From an uncultured Clostridia bacterium (lineage in GTDB: Bacteria > Bacillota > Clostridia > Christensenellales > Borkfalkiaceae), in assembly GCA_947625025.1 (NCBI GenBank), contig CANQMQ010000003.1:1-64000 (forward strand): a DNA stretch of 64,000 nucleotides, written 5' to 3'. Shown here in pieces: positions 8,191 to 21,470 of the stretch. Each line of letters starts with the position of its first letter. The first letter of the stretch is position 1. The notes beneath the pieces were generated by a model. That model was not told where the DNA came from. It did no database searches and saw only the letters and a program-made list of their open reading frames with translations. Made by a program: the position numbers and the translations under genes.

Positions 8191-8802
8191 TCATGCTTCC
8201 TCCATATTTCCGATCACGAGCACATATCCCGAACCCACGTTGAAGGCAACGTTTTCCTCCACCGCGACGTTGGAAATGCCCCGCGTGGCGCCGTACTTCA
8301 GCGTAAGGTCATCGAGGGGGTACTTGAGCCCGCTACTACTTATGATATGCGCGTCCCCCCCAAAAGGGATAAAGGAGAGGGTAATTCCCAAGTCGCAATC
8401 GAAGGTGTGCTCCCCCTTCCCAAAGAAGAAAATGCGGGAGCGATTGGTTACCATAGCCACCGCGGCGCCGCCCTCGTATGCCTTGTAGAGCAGGTGGAGG
8501 TTGCCGAGGAAGTGATCTTCCCTCCCGCCGCCGCCCCCGTAAAAGGTGATGGTAGAGGCGTGCATTTCGAGGAGCCGATCTACGGCGAGCTCCCCATCCG
8601 TTTCATTCTTTTCGGAGGGATAAATTTTTGTGGGCGGGGGCACGACTTCGCCCTCGTAGGAATCGAAGTCCCCCAAATTCTCATCGATATGCACCCTGCC
8701 CTTTGCCCAGGCGTAGGCGCCGTCACAGCAAATGACGTAGCTCCCCTTATCGTAGATCTCGCCCCTGTAGGGCTCCCCGTTCAACAGGACGATCGCTTGC
8801 AT
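8191..8802 (-). CDS. thiN: Thiamine pyrophosphokinase
   Basis: 203-residue ThiN, which converts thiamine to thiamine diphosphate. Visible features are the N-terminal LNGEPY segment, CCDGAYAWA, the diagnostic GDFDS box, the EKNETDGELAVD segment, and the C-terminal beta domain with ATRGISN. The ATG at 8802 lies inside the rpe 3' end (22-nt overlap) with AGGAGG 8 nt upstream; longer frames are antisense or rpe-frame noise. Last gene of the yicC-to-thiN operon, as in Bacillus. Confidence 0.9.
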   Translation of the reverse strand: MQAIVLLNGEPYRGEIYDKGSYVICCDGAYAWAKGRVHIDENLGDFDSYEGEVVPPPTKIYPSEKNETDGELAVDRLLEMHASTITFYGGGGGREDHFLGNLHLLYKAYEGGAAVAMVTNRSRIFFFGKGEHTFDCDLGITLSFIPFGGDAHIISSSGLKYPLDDLTLKYGATRGISNVAVEENVAFNVGSGYVLVIGNMEEA

Positions 8803-9446
8803 CCGCGCAGCCTCCTGATGGTTTGCTCCATATCGGGGGAACGAAATACCGTGCTCCCCGCAACGATGACGTTTGCCCCTGCCGAGAGCACGTCGCCCAC
8901 GTTCTCCTCCGTAATTCCCCCGTCCACTTCGATATCGAGCTCGGGCCTCCCGTGGGTCACGCAGAAGTTTCTGAGCGTTTCGATCTTTTTGAGGGTTTCG
9001 GGGATGAACTTCTGCCCGCCCCACCCCGGCACCACGCTCATGAGAAGGAGCATATCTGCCTCCTCGACGGCGGGGAAGATCTGCTCTACGGGCGTTGCGG
9101 GGTTAATGACGGCGGATTTCTTTACGCCAAAGGAGGCGATTCTACGGAAGAGCTTGGGAATATCGCAGGCCTCCACATGGACGGTGATGAGATCCGCCCC
9201 CGCCCTCGCAAAGTCCTCGATGTGCGTTTCGGGGTGCAGGACCATGAGGTGACAATCGAGGGGGAGCTTGGTATGCGGGCGGAGCGCCTTCACGAACTGC
9301 GCCCCGAAGGTGATGGGCGGCACGAAGTTTCCGTCCATGACGTCGCAGTGCACATAATCTGCGCCGTTTTGTTCGAGCAGGGAGACGGTCTCCCCCGCCT
9401 TCGAAAAATCGCTTGCCAAAATACTCGGCGCTATCTTTACCTTCAT
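8781..9446 (-). CDS. rpe: Ribulose-phosphate 3-epimerase
   Basis: 221 residues, TIM barrel. It interconverts ribulose-5-phosphate and xylulose-5-phosphate. Motifs: KIAPSILASDF, the His-Asp of VHCDVMDG, CHLMV, VVPGWGGQKF, and EVDGGI followed by the phosphate-binding GANVIVAGS. Unlike the Bacillus order, no prpC, prkC or rsgA lies between rlmN and rpe; a 109-bp gap with a dispersed repeat occupies that place. Confidence 0.95.
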   Translation of the reverse strand: MKVKIAPSILASDFSKAGETVSLLEQNGADYVHCDVMDGNFVPPITFGAQFVKALRPHTKLPLDCHLMVLHPETHIEDFARAGADLITVHVEACDIPKLFRRIASFGVKKSAVINPATPVEQIFPAVEEADMLLLMSVVPGWGGQKFIPETLKKIETLRNFCVTHGRPELDIEVDGGITEENVGDVLSAGANVIVAGSTVFRSPDMEQTIRRLRGCKRSSC

Positions 9447-9468
9447 CTTCTCCTCCTTGTTATAATGC

Positions 9469-9508
9469 GGTGATACTTCAACTCCGCTTCGCTCCGTTCA
9501 GTATGACG
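9469..9508. repeat. Dispersed intergenic repeat, copy 1
   Basis: A 40-nt segment between rlmN and rpe matches the reverse complement of 49624-49663 at 39 of 40 positions. Both copies are followed by a GAGATTTCTCGGC module. Short frames translated across it are artefacts of the repeat. Confidence 0.75.
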
Positions 9509-9555
9509 GGTTAGAATTGAGATTTCTCGGCTCCGCCTGAGGGATGGGCAAGGCC

Positions 9556-10593
9556 CTACTCCTTCTTCAAGTAGCTTGCGCGGAGCTGGCCGCAGGCGCC
9601 GCCGATGTCGCTTCCCATGCTGCGGCGGAGCGTCGCCGAAATGCCGCACTCCGTTAAAATTTCCAAAAACCGCTGTGCCTCTTCTTCCCGCGTCCCCTTC
9701 AGGGTACGCTCCTTCACCTCGTTGAGGCGGATGAGGTTGACGTGGCACGGCCTTCCCTTCAGGAGCTCCGCAAGCGCATACGCATGCGCTTCATCGGCAT
9801 TCTCCCCCGCGATCAGGCTGTATTCGAAGATGTACCGCCGCCCCGTCCTTTCAAAATAATAGGAACAGGCCTCCAAAATCTCGGAAATTGTATACTTATT
9901 GGCAACGGGCATGGTGCGCGCCCGCTCCGTATCGGTAGAGGCATGCAGGGAGACGGTGAGGTTGAGGGGAATGCCCTCCTCCGCAAACTCCCTCATCTTG
10001 GGCACCAACCCGCAGGTGGAGAGGCTTACATTCCGCGCACTCACATGGATGCCGCCCTCCGCGGTGAGCAGCCGTAAAAATTTGACGACTTCCCCATAGT
10101 TATCGAAGGGCTCCCCGCTCCCCATGAGGACGACGTTGGTCACCTTTCTCTCCTTTAAGGTGCCCCCTTCCGTGCGGTTGACAATGAGAATTTGGGAGAG
10201 GATCTCGCCCGCGGTGAGGTTCCTCACGAGCCCGCCGAGGGTGGAGGCGCAGAACTTGCACCCCATGCGGCACCCCACCTGCGTGGAGACGCACTGCGTG
10301 TTGCCGTAGTGATAGTGCATGAGGACGCCCTCGATGAGGTTGCCGTCCGCAAGTTCGAAGAGGAACTTCTTGGTGCCGTCCTGAGAGACAAAGGTCTCCC
10401 TGATTGTTACGGGCTCATCCTCGTAATCCTTCAGAAGCGCTTCCCGCATGGGGGCGGGAATGGGCAGGGCGGAGATGCGCTTGCCCTGCATGAGCCCCTC
10501 GAAGAGTTGCCGTGCGCGGAATTTCTTCTCCCCCATCCCCTCTACGAGGGCGAGGAGCTCCTCTTCATTCAAATCCTGCAATACCTTCTTCAT
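9556..10593 (-). CDS. rlmN: 23S rRNA (A2503-C2)/tRNA (A37-C2) methyltransferase RlmN
   Basis: 345-residue radical SAM enzyme with the CRMGCKFC cluster motif (CxxxCxxC), the GSGEPF motif, and the two catalytic Cys of the family (in SLSTCG-type position and near the end in GGACGQLR). It methylates C2 of A2503 in 23S rRNA and A37 of some tRNAs. Start overlaps the rsmB stop (ATGA), suggesting translational coupling. Confidence 0.95.
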   Translation of the reverse strand: MKKVLQDLNEEELLALVEGMGEKKFRARQLFEGLMQGKRISALPIPAPMREALLKDYEDEPVTIRETFVSQDGTKKFLFELADGNLIEGVLMHYHYGNTQCVSTQVGCRMGCKFCASTLGGLVRNLTAGEILSQILIVNRTEGGTLKERKVTNVVLMGSGEPFDNYGEVVKFLRLLTAEGGIHVSARNVSLSTCGLVPKMREFAEEGIPLNLTVSLHASTDTERARTMPVANKYTISEILEACSYYFERTGRRYIFEYSLIAGENADEAHAYALAELLKGRPCHVNLIRLNEVKERTLKGTREEEAQRFLEILTECGISATLRRSMGSDIGGACGQLRASYLKKE

Positions 10594-11801
10594 AACCGTT
10601 GAAGTTTACTGATGTAGAAGCCCGCACCGAAGGCGGTATCGGGCAGAAATTGGAGCCCGCACTCCGTCTTGTCGTGGGCAAGGGGAGAGGTGATGGGTAC
10701 GGTTTTCCACCCGCCGCCCCCTAAAAAACTCTTCACGACGCCGTCATTTTCACGGGGCAGAATGGAGCAGGTGGCGTAGTACAGCGCCCCGCCCTCCCGC
10801 ACATAGCGGGAACAGTTCTTCAGAATTGCCCCCTGCAGGCGGTTGAGTTCGGGAAGGTTTTCCTCCCTGCACCGAAGGGGCAGATCGGGGTTTTCGCTCA
10901 CCGTACCCAAGCCCGAGCAGGGCACATCGCAGAGCACCCCGTCGAATTTTTTCTCCCATGCGGGGTTGAAAACGCTTGCGTCTCCCTGAACGGGGGTCAC
11001 GTTTTGCCGCTTCATACGGGCGCAGTACGCCTCGATGAGCTTCACGCGGTGGGGGTGCAGCTCACATGCCGTCACCTGCCCGCAGCGCTCGGAGAGGAGC
11101 ACGCTCTTGCCCCCGGGGGCGGCACAGGCATCGAGGAGGCTTTTGCACGGCTCCACGGCGGCGCATACCGCCACACTGCCCACCGATTGGAAGGTGTAGT
11201 TCCCCGAAAAGAACCCCTCCTCCCGCGTAAAGTTCTTGAAAATTTTTACGTTCTCGAAGGGCGTATCCTCATGCGGGAGCGCATTCATGGCACCCATGTC
11301 CGAAGTGAACCGTACGGAAACGCCGTGCGACTTCGCAAGCAGAATTTGCTCCGCCCGCCCTTTATAGGCCTCTTTCACTTCCTCGATGGCAAAGCGGGGG
11401 AAGTTGCTCCTTATCGCAAGGCCCTCTATCCCTTCGGGGATGCGGACCTTTGTTTCATCGAAACGGCGCAGGAAGGCGTTGACAAACCCCGCCGCGCCCC
11501 CCTTGCCGAGCGATTTCACGAGCGCAACGGCGTCGTCCACTGCGGCATAGCGGGGGATATTGAGGAAGAGCATGGCGTAGAGCGCCATCTTCAGCACGAT
11601 CCTTACGGGGAGCTTGGGCTGTTTCTCGGCAAACGTCCTGATGCACAGGCCAAGGTAGCCATCGTTTTCGAGGACGCCGTAAGAGATGCGCACGGTGCGG
11701 CCGTGCTCCCCCGAAGGGAGATCCCCGAGGGCAATTTTGAGGTGCGCGCCCTCCGAATATACCTTGAACAGCACCTCGTAGGGCTCAACAAACAGGTTCA
11801 A
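10590..11801 (-). CDS. rsmB: 16S rRNA (cytosine-967-C5)-methyltransferase RsmB
   Basis: 403 residues: an N-terminal NusB-like helical RNA-binding domain (about 1-140) and a C-terminal Rossmann methyltransferase with DACAAPGGKS, the catalytic Cys pair in CDVPCSGLG and YATCSI. No ATG fits the family N terminus; I place the start at a TTG (11801), which overlaps the fmt 3' end by 17 nt, has AAAGGGG upstream and gives the expected NLFVEPYEVLFKVY opening. Longer frames are fmt out-of-frame sequence. Confidence 0.88.
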   Translation of the reverse strand: MNLFVEPYEVLFKVYSEGAHLKIALGDLPSGEHGRTVRISYGVLENDGYLGLCIRTFAEKQPKLPVRIVLKMALYAMLFLNIPRYAAVDDAVALVKSLGKGGAAGFVNAFLRRFDETKVRIPEGIEGLAIRSNFPRFAIEEVKEAYKGRAEQILLAKSHGVSVRFTSDMGAMNALPHEDTPFENVKIFKNFTREEGFFSGNYTFQSVGSVAVCAAVEPCKSLLDACAAPGGKSVLLSERCGQVTACELHPHRVKLIEAYCARMKRQNVTPVQGDASVFNPAWEKKFDGVLCDVPCSGLGTVSENPDLPLRCREENLPELNRLQGAILKNCSRYVREGGALYYATCSILPRENDGVVKSFLGGGGWKTVPITSPLAHDKTECGLQFLPDTAFGAGFYISKLQRL

Positions 11802-12705
11802 ACCGTTCCCCTTTGAGATGTCGCCCGTTGGCAAAGGCGGTATCTCGCATGCGTTTTCCGCCCGCAGGTTGGAGCTCGGTGAGGCGTACCGCCCCCTCCC
11901 CGCAGGCAACGATGAGCCCCTTCTTTGCATCGCAGGTGACGACCGTACCCCACGGCACCGCCTCCGTAAGCCCAACTTCCTCTGCGAGGAAGAAGTTGAC
12001 TTCGAGCCCCTCGATGCGGGCGAAGCTCCCGGGGTTGGGGGAGAGCCCGCGGATGAGGCAGGCGACCTCCCTCGAGGGCTTTGAAAAGTCGATTTCCGTC
12101 CTCTGCACCTTCTTGCAGACAAACCCTTCCCCCTGCTTTTTGAGGGTGATCGTGCCCTCCTCGATTCCCTTGAGTTCGCGGACGATGAGCTCCGCCCCCA
12201 CGAGGGAGAGCTTTTCGGAGAGGGTCTCCGCCGTATCCGAATCGGAGATCTCCACGGGCGCACTGCACAAAATGTCCCCCGTATCGATGCCGAGCTCGGT
12301 CTTCATGATGGTTACCCCCGTCTTGCGGCAGCCGTCCATGATGGCGCGGGCGATGGGCGCCGCACCGCGGTAGGCGGGAAGCAGGGACGCGTGGATGTTC
12401 CACACTCCCTTGGGGAAGAGGTTCAAGATTTCCTCGGTGAGAATTTGCCCGTAGGCACAGGTCACCATGAGGTCTGCCCCGAGCTCTCTTAGAAGTTCGG
12501 GCTCGTTCTTGAGTTTTACGGGTTGGAGCACGGGGAGCCCGAGCTCTTCCGCAAGCACTTTCACGGGCGGGGGGGTAATTACCCCCCTTCTGCCCTGCGG
12601 CTTATCGGGCATGGTCAAGACTGCCGCAATTTCGTAGCCCGCTCCCTTAATCGCCGCAAGGGGGGCAAGCGCAAACTTGGGTGTTCCCGCAAAGATGAGT
12701 TTCAT
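11785..12705 (-). CDS. fmt: Methionyl-tRNA formyltransferase
   Basis: 306 residues. It formylates initiator Met-tRNA with 10-formyl-THF. The N-terminal domain shows KLIFAGTPKFA, the active-site segment NIHASLLPAYRGAAPI and the IMDGCRKTGVTIMKTELGIDTGDIL stretch (residue runs split by the usual loop); the C-terminal OB domain follows. ATG overlaps the def stop by 4 nt (ATGA) with GGAGGG upstream. Confidence 0.95.
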   Translation of the reverse strand: MKLIFAGTPKFALAPLAAIKGAGYEIAAVLTMPDKPQGRRGVITPPPVKVLAEELGLPVLQPVKLKNEPELLRELGADLMVTCAYGQILTEEILNLFPKGVWNIHASLLPAYRGAAPIARAIMDGCRKTGVTIMKTELGIDTGDILCSAPVEISDSDTAETLSEKLSLVGAELIVRELKGIEEGTITLKKQGEGFVCKKVQRTEIDFSKPSREVACLIRGLSPNPGSFARIEGLEVNFFLAEEVGLTEAVPWGTVVTCDAKKGLIVACGEGAVRLTELQPAGGKRMRDTAFANGRHLKGERFEPVC

Positions 12706-13160
12706 TCTCCCTCCACACTGTGCACGTTCACGGCCTTATCGGTATAGAGAATGCCGTCGAGGTGGTCAAGTTCATGGCAGATGGCGCGGGCGAAGAAGTC
12801 TCGGGCGACGAGGGAATACTTATCCCCCCGCCGATCCTGAAAGAGAATTTTCACCTTGGAGGGGCGGGTCACCGTGCCCGCCTTCCCGACGACGGAGAGG
12901 CACCCCTCTGCCCCCGTCTGCTCCCCCTTCTGCCATACGAATTTGGGGTTGATAAATTCAAAGAAGCCCTCTTCGACGTCTACGACGACGGCGCGGATGG
13001 GTACTCCCACCTGCGGGGCGGCGAGGCCCGCCCCCTCATGGGCGCGCACGGTCTCCTTCATGTCGTCGAGGAGCGCACACAGCTTTGCATCGAACCTTGT
13101 GACGGGTTCACACGCCTTGCGCAGGACGGGGTCTCCCACCTGCACGACTTCACGTATCAT
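12702..13160 (-). CDS. def: Peptide deformylase
   Basis: 152 residues, metal-dependent. All three motifs are intact: GAGLAAPQVG (43-52), EGCLS with ligand Cys87, and HELDHLDG with His129, Glu130 and His133. It removes the formyl group added through Fmt; the two genes overlap. AGGAGG ribosome site; 9 bp downstream of priA. Confidence 0.95.
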   Translation of the reverse strand: MIREVVQVGDPVLRKACEPVTRFDAKLCALLDDMKETVRAHEGAGLAAPQVGVPIRAVVVDVEEGFFEFINPKFVWQKGEQTGAEGCLSVVGKAGTVTRPSKVKILFQDRRGDKYSLVARDFFARAICHELDHLDGILYTDKAVNVHSVEGE

Positions 13161-13169
13161 ACCTTCCTC

Positions 13170-15341
13170 CTAAGAGAGATTGCTTGGATTTTCTTCGACG
13201 TAGACGAGCACGCCCTTCGTATGCAACTCAGCACGCTCGTATACCTCTTTGAGCACGGAGCTATCCGCAAGGCGCATGAGCACCTGATAGCGGAATTTAT
13301 TCTGGATGCGCTTGACGGGCGAATGCATGCGGTTGAAGAAGAGGAACTTCTCGCGGTTTTGGGCGTAGAGCTCCTGAAGGCGCCCGTACACCTCCCTGAG
13401 CGCTTCGAGGGTCTCCTTTTCATCCTCCCCCGTCACCATTACCCGCACGATCTTTGCAAAGGGCGGGAAGAGGGTGGCGGCGCGCATGCCGATCTCGTGG
13501 GCGTAGAAGCCCTCGTAATCGTACTTCGCCGCAAAGCGCAAAATGTAATTTTCGGGGTCGTATGTCTGCAACACGACTTCGCCCGGCATCTCCGCCCTGC
13601 CGCTCCTGCCCGCGACCTGCGTCACGAGCTGGAAGGTGCGCTCCCCGCTCCTGTAATCGGGGAAGTGCAGGCTCATATCCGCATCGAGGATGCCCACGAG
13701 GGTGACGGAGGGGAAATCGTGGCCCTTGGCCACCATTTGGGTGCCGACGAGGAGGTCCGCCCGATGCTCCGAGAATTGCTTCAAGATTTTATAGTGCCCC
13801 TCTTTGCCGCTCGTGGTATCCTGGTCCATGCGGAGGATGCGGGCCTTCGGGTATAGCTTTCTGAGGCCGTCCACCACCCGTTGGGTGCCCGTACCCGCAT
13901 AGATGAGGTGGGTCCCCCCGCAATCGGGGCAGGCGGGCGGCATCCTGTAACCCGCACCGCAGTAGTGGCACTTCAGGAGGTTTTCATCCTTATGGTAGGT
14001 GAGGGAGACATCGCAGTTTTCGCACTTGGCAACGTAGCCGCAATCGCGGCAGACGACCGTCTGCGAATACCCCCTGCGGTTGAGAAAGAGGATGGCCTGG
14101 TTGCCCTCCGCAAGGCAGGAGGAGAGCTTTTCCTGAAGGAGTGCGGAAAAACAGGAGGCGTTGCCCCGCTTGAGTTCGCGGCGCATATCTACGATGCTGA
14201 CCGCGGGCATGGGGCGGGCGTTTATCCTATCGGGCAGGGTGATGAGCTCGAATTCCCCCTCCTTGGCACGGCGGTAGGTCTCGACGGAGGGCGTCGCGCT
14301 GCCGAGCACCAACTTGCATCCGTTGTGACGGGCACGGAAGTAGGCGATATCGAACGTCGTATACCGCGGAGAACTCTCCGAAGTGTAGCTCCCGTCATGT
14401 TCCTCGTCAATGACGATGATGCCCACGTTTTCGAGGGGGGCGAAGATGGCGGAGCGGGCGCCGATGGCGATGCGCGCCGTCCCCTCCCGCAGCCGCATCC
14501 ATTCATCGAAGCGCTCCCCCGCCGAGAGGCCGCTGTGCAGAATGGCGGCCGAGCTTCCGAAGCGGGCACGGAGCTGCCTCAGCATTTGGGGGGTGAGGGA
14601 GATCTCGGGCACAAGGAAGATGGCAGTCTTGTGGAGGGCGAGCTGACGGGCAATTAAATTGAGGTAAATTTCCGTCTTTCCGCTTCCCGTCACCCCGTGG
14701 AGGAGGGAAACGGTTTTCTCTGTGTTTACGATGGTCTCCACCGCATGCGCTTGGGCCACGGTGAGCTCCCGCTCGGGTTCGTGCTCCTCGATATCCCGAT
14801 AGGGGGCGCGGAACGCCCTCCGCTTTTCAATATTGAGGGCCCCCTTCTCTTCGAGCGCCTTCACCGCTCCCCCGAACTTTTGATGGAGGACCGCGCTCTC
14901 CTCCTCTCCCCTCTCTTCGAGGTAGGCGATGAGGGCAAGTTGGGCCCTCGCTCGGGGAGAAATTTCGGGCAGGGGCTCCCGTAAACTATAATACGTCTTA
15001 TACAGTTCCCCCACCTTTCCGCTCCGCATTTCGGCGGGAAGGAAGAGGCGCAAACAGAGTGCGAGGGGGACGCGGTACCGTGCCGCTATCTTTTGGGCGA
15101 GGGAGAGGGCCTCCTCGGTGAGGGCGGGAAACTCCTCCTCCGCACGGAGCACCGCCTTGAGCTTTTCGGGCGGGACATCGGAATGCTCCTTCACCCGCAT
15201 GACAAAGCCCGTCGTCACCGTCCTTGCAAAGGGTACGGCGACGCGCATCCCCGCCCGCACGGTATCGGCGGCGATGTAATCAAAAATTTTATCGACATCG
15301 CTGTGCGCGATGTCCACGATGACCTCTGCAATTTGCGCCAT
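13170..15341 (-). CDS. priA: Primosomal protein N' (replication restart helicase PriA)
   Basis: 723 residues. N-terminal DNA-binding domain (about 1-200), helicase lobes with Walker A GVTGSGKTEIY and DEEHD, a paired zinc-binding insertion (CRDCGYVAKCENC, CHYCG, CPDCGG), and the C-terminal VAGRSGRAE motif. It reloads the replisome at stalled forks. The ATG at 15341 gives the family N terminus; the Shine-Dalgarno is poor. An intrinsic terminator lies between rpoZ and this gene, so the downstream half of the operon may be attenuated. Confidence 0.93.
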   Translation of the reverse strand: MAQIAEVIVDIAHSDVDKIFDYIAADTVRAGMRVAVPFARTVTTGFVMRVKEHSDVPPEKLKAVLRAEEEFPALTEEALSLAQKIAARYRVPLALCLRLFLPAEMRSGKVGELYKTYYSLREPLPEISPRARAQLALIAYLEERGEEESAVLHQKFGGAVKALEEKGALNIEKRRAFRAPYRDIEEHEPERELTVAQAHAVETIVNTEKTVSLLHGVTGSGKTEIYLNLIARQLALHKTAIFLVPEISLTPQMLRQLRARFGSSAAILHSGLSAGERFDEWMRLREGTARIAIGARSAIFAPLENVGIIVIDEEHDGSYTSESSPRYTTFDIAYFRARHNGCKLVLGSATPSVETYRRAKEGEFELITLPDRINARPMPAVSIVDMRRELKRGNASCFSALLQEKLSSCLAEGNQAILFLNRRGYSQTVVCRDCGYVAKCENCDVSLTYHKDENLLKCHYCGAGYRMPPACPDCGGTHLIYAGTGTQRVVDGLRKLYPKARILRMDQDTTSGKEGHYKILKQFSEHRADLLVGTQMVAKGHDFPSVTLVGILDADMSLHFPDYRSGERTFQLVTQVAGRSGRAEMPGEVVLQTYDPENYILRFAAKYDYEGFYAHEIGMRAATLFPPFAKIVRVMVTGEDEKETLEALREVYGRLQELYAQNREKFLFFNRMHSPVKRIQNKFRYQVLMRLADSSVLKEVYERAELHTKGVLVYVEENPSNLS

Positions 15342-15391
15342 GCCGACTTGCGGGAACCCCCCGCCCCCTTTCTCAAAGTTTGCTTTTGCGC

Positions 15392-15416
15392 AAAAGACGC
15401 CCCGAAAAGCGGGGCG
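15392..15416 (-). terminator. Terminator-like hairpin between rpoZ and priA
   Basis: Minus-strand stem CGCCCCG/CGGGGCG (15398-15416), loop of 5 nt, followed by TCTTTTGC. It starts a few bases past the rpoZ stop. Confidence 0.65.
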
Positions 15417-15421
15417 CCCTT

Positions 15422-15643
15422 TCAATCCTTTACGCTCTTGACTTTGCCGTTCATCACTTCCTGGCAGGCGACGACGATTTCCTTCTGCTTGCCGGGGAGC
15501 TCGGTTGCGCCCGTTGACTGCATCTGTTCGATAATTTGGCGGGTACGCTTGGCGACGACCACGCACAGTTCGTAACCCGAAACGGGATTTTCTTCCGTGC
15601 CGAGCTTGCGAATGAGGGAATCTACCGAGGGTTCGTTTATCAT
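15422..15643 (-). CDS. rpoZ: DNA-directed RNA polymerase omega subunit
   Basis: 73 residues; omega family signature (MINEPSVDSLIRKLG, SGYELCVVVAKRTRQI). It assists assembly of the beta' subunit. Located directly after gmk as in most Bacillota (4-bp gap). Start at 15643 has AAGGAG 7 nt upstream; the longer frame is gmk sequence out of frame. Confidence 0.92.
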   Translation of the reverse strand: MINEPSVDSLIRKLGTEENPVSGYELCVVVAKRTRQIIEQMQSTGATELPGKQKEIVVACQEVMNGKVKSVKD

Positions 15644-15647
15644 ATCT

Positions 15648-16226
15648 TTACTCCTTGTTTTGTTCGGTTTCGATGATGGATTTAAGTTGGGAGAGGGCGG
15701 TATCGAAGTCGTCATTGACGATGACGTAGTCATAGACGTCCGATTTTTCGAGTTCGAAATTCACCCGTTCCCTGCGGGATCTCAGCTGTTCGGGCGTCTC
15801 CGCACCGCGGTGGAGGATGCGCTCTTCCAAGGAATCGAGGGTGGGGGGGACGATCATGATGAGAATGACGGGTACGCCCGCCTTCCGCACCTCCTCCTTC
15901 ACCTTGAGGCCGCCCACGACGTCAATTTCGAGGATGACGCTGCTCCGCTTCATGTGATCGAATACGTACTTCCTCGGCGTTCCGTAGAGGTTGCCGAAGT
16001 GTTCATCGTATTCGAGGAAGCCGTTCTCCTCTTCGAGTTGCACAAATTCCTCACGGGAGACGAAGAAGTACTCCACGCCGTGCCGCTCCCCCTTGCGGGG
16101 CGGGCGGGTGGTGTAGGAGACGGAGAGCGCGATGGTGGGATCCGAATCGACGATTCCCTTGACGAGTGTCCCCTTCCCAACCCCCGAAGGGCCCGAAACA
16201 ACAAATAAAATCTTTCGCATACTCAT
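15648..16226 (-). CDS. gmk: Guanylate kinase
   Basis: 192 residues. It phosphorylates GMP to GDP. P-loop SGPSGVGKGTL near the N terminus, GMP-binding SYTTRPPRKGERHGVEY and the FLEYDEHFGNLYGTP segment are intact. Start overlaps the yicC stop (ATGA); a second ATG two codons on is also possible. Confidence 0.95.
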   Translation of the reverse strand: MSMRKILFVVSGPSGVGKGTLVKGIVDSDPTIALSVSYTTRPPRKGERHGVEYFFVSREEFVQLEEENGFLEYDEHFGNLYGTPRKYVFDHMKRSSVILEIDVVGGLKVKEEVRKAGVPVILIMIVPPTLDSLEERILHRGAETPEQLRSRRERVNFELEKSDVYDYVIVNDDFDTALSQLKSIIETEQNKE

Positions 16227-17098
16227 TCCAAATTCTGTATCTGCTCGCGTACCTTCTCGATCTCGTTCTTCATCTCGAGGGCGTACGCCGTTACTTCACG
16301 GTCGTTGGATTTACTGCATACGGTGTTGCATTCGCGGTTGAATTCCTGCACGAGGAAATCAAGTTTTCTTCCCACCGCTTCCTCGCGGCATATATTTTTG
16401 AATTCTAAGATGTGGGAGGCGAGGCGGGTGAGCTCTTCATCGATGTTGCACTTATCCGAGTAGACGGCGGCCTCGGTGAGGATACGCGTCTCATCCACCT
16501 TCCCCGAGAGGAACTCCCCTACCCGCTCCGTGAGCCTCTTTCTGTATTCTTCGGCAACCGAAGGGGCACGGACTGCGATCTTCTCCCGAAGCTCTGCGAT
16601 GCGCTCCATCCTCGAAAGGAGATCGGCTTTGAGGCGTTCCCCCTCCTTCTTCCGCATTCCCCTATGGGCTTCCATGGCCTCGCGGAGAGCAGAGTAGAGG
16701 GCTTCCTTCAAATCTTCATCTTCCCCCGTCTCTTCGGGTTTTACGACGTCGGGAAGCCTTAGGAGGCGGGAGACCGTCATATCGTCCCGCTCACAGAGTT
16801 CGGGGAAGGCCTCGGTGAGGGACTTCGCCGCCTCCATGTAGGCACGGGCGGCGTTGAAGTCTACCGCAACGAGCTTGGTGCGCACCCGCTTATCCGTATA
16901 GGAGACAAAGAGATCGAGGTGCCCGCGAGACATATACTCCCGCACGACGGCGCGGATGCCGTCCTCCTCGCCCAAAAAGATGCGGGGCGCCTTCACGGAG
17001 AGATCGAGATAGCGGTTGTTGACGGACTTGACTTCCACCGTGAGCTCCAAGCCCTCCCTTCGGCAGACGCCCTTGCCGTAACCCGTCATGCTATACAT
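16223..17098 (-). CDS. yicC: YicC/YloC family endoribonuclease
   Basis: 291 residues starting with the diagnostic SMTGYGKG and ending in the conserved DUF1732 segment (FLVQEFNRECNTVCSKS). Characterised homologues are hexameric endoribonucleases acting on small RNAs and mRNAs. First gene of the operon through thiN, with its own promoter and GGAGG ribosome site. Confidence 0.92.
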   Translation of the reverse strand: MYSMTGYGKGVCRREGLELTVEVKSVNNRYLDLSVKAPRIFLGEEDGIRAVVREYMSRGHLDLFVSYTDKRVRTKLVAVDFNAARAYMEAAKSLTEAFPELCERDDMTVSRLLRLPDVVKPEETGEDEDLKEALYSALREAMEAHRGMRKKEGERLKADLLSRMERIAELREKIAVRAPSVAEEYRKRLTERVGEFLSGKVDETRILTEAAVYSDKCNIDEELTRLASHILEFKNICREEAVGRKLDFLVQEFNRECNTVCSKSNDREVTAYALEMKNEIEKVREQIQNLE

Positions 17099-17133
17099 GC
17101 AAGCCTCCTTGGCATTCTGAGATATTATTCTCT

Positions 17134-17163
17134 ATTATAGCACATGTGCGCGGGCGCGGTCAA
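17134..17163 (-). promoter_or_regulatory. Promoter of the yicC-gmk-rpoZ operon
   Basis: Minus-strand -35 TTGACC (17158-17163), 18-nt spacer with extended TG, -10 TATAAT (17134-17139). Start site near 17127, 28 nt before the yicC ATG. Confidence 0.75.
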
Positions 17164-17179
17164 CTTATTTCGAGATATT

Positions 17180-21422
<4,243 letters not shown>

Positions 21423-21430
21423 ACCCTTCT

Positions 21431-21459
21431 ATTATAGCACAAACCTCTCTTCTTTGCAA
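21431..21459 (-). promoter_or_regulatory. Promoter of pcrA-ligA
   Basis: Minus-strand -35 TTGCAA (21454-21459), 17-nt spacer with extended TG, -10 TATAAT (21431-21436). The pcrA ATG is at 21422, so the predicted start site (about 21424) leaves a 2-nt leader. Confidence 0.75.
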
Positions 21460-21470
21460 GGGGACGAGGG

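Noticed and set aside
9443-9748. Frame containing RHTERSEAELKYH and its near copy at 49619-49755
   Set aside because: The similar peptides come from the dispersed DNA repeat, not from homologous genes.
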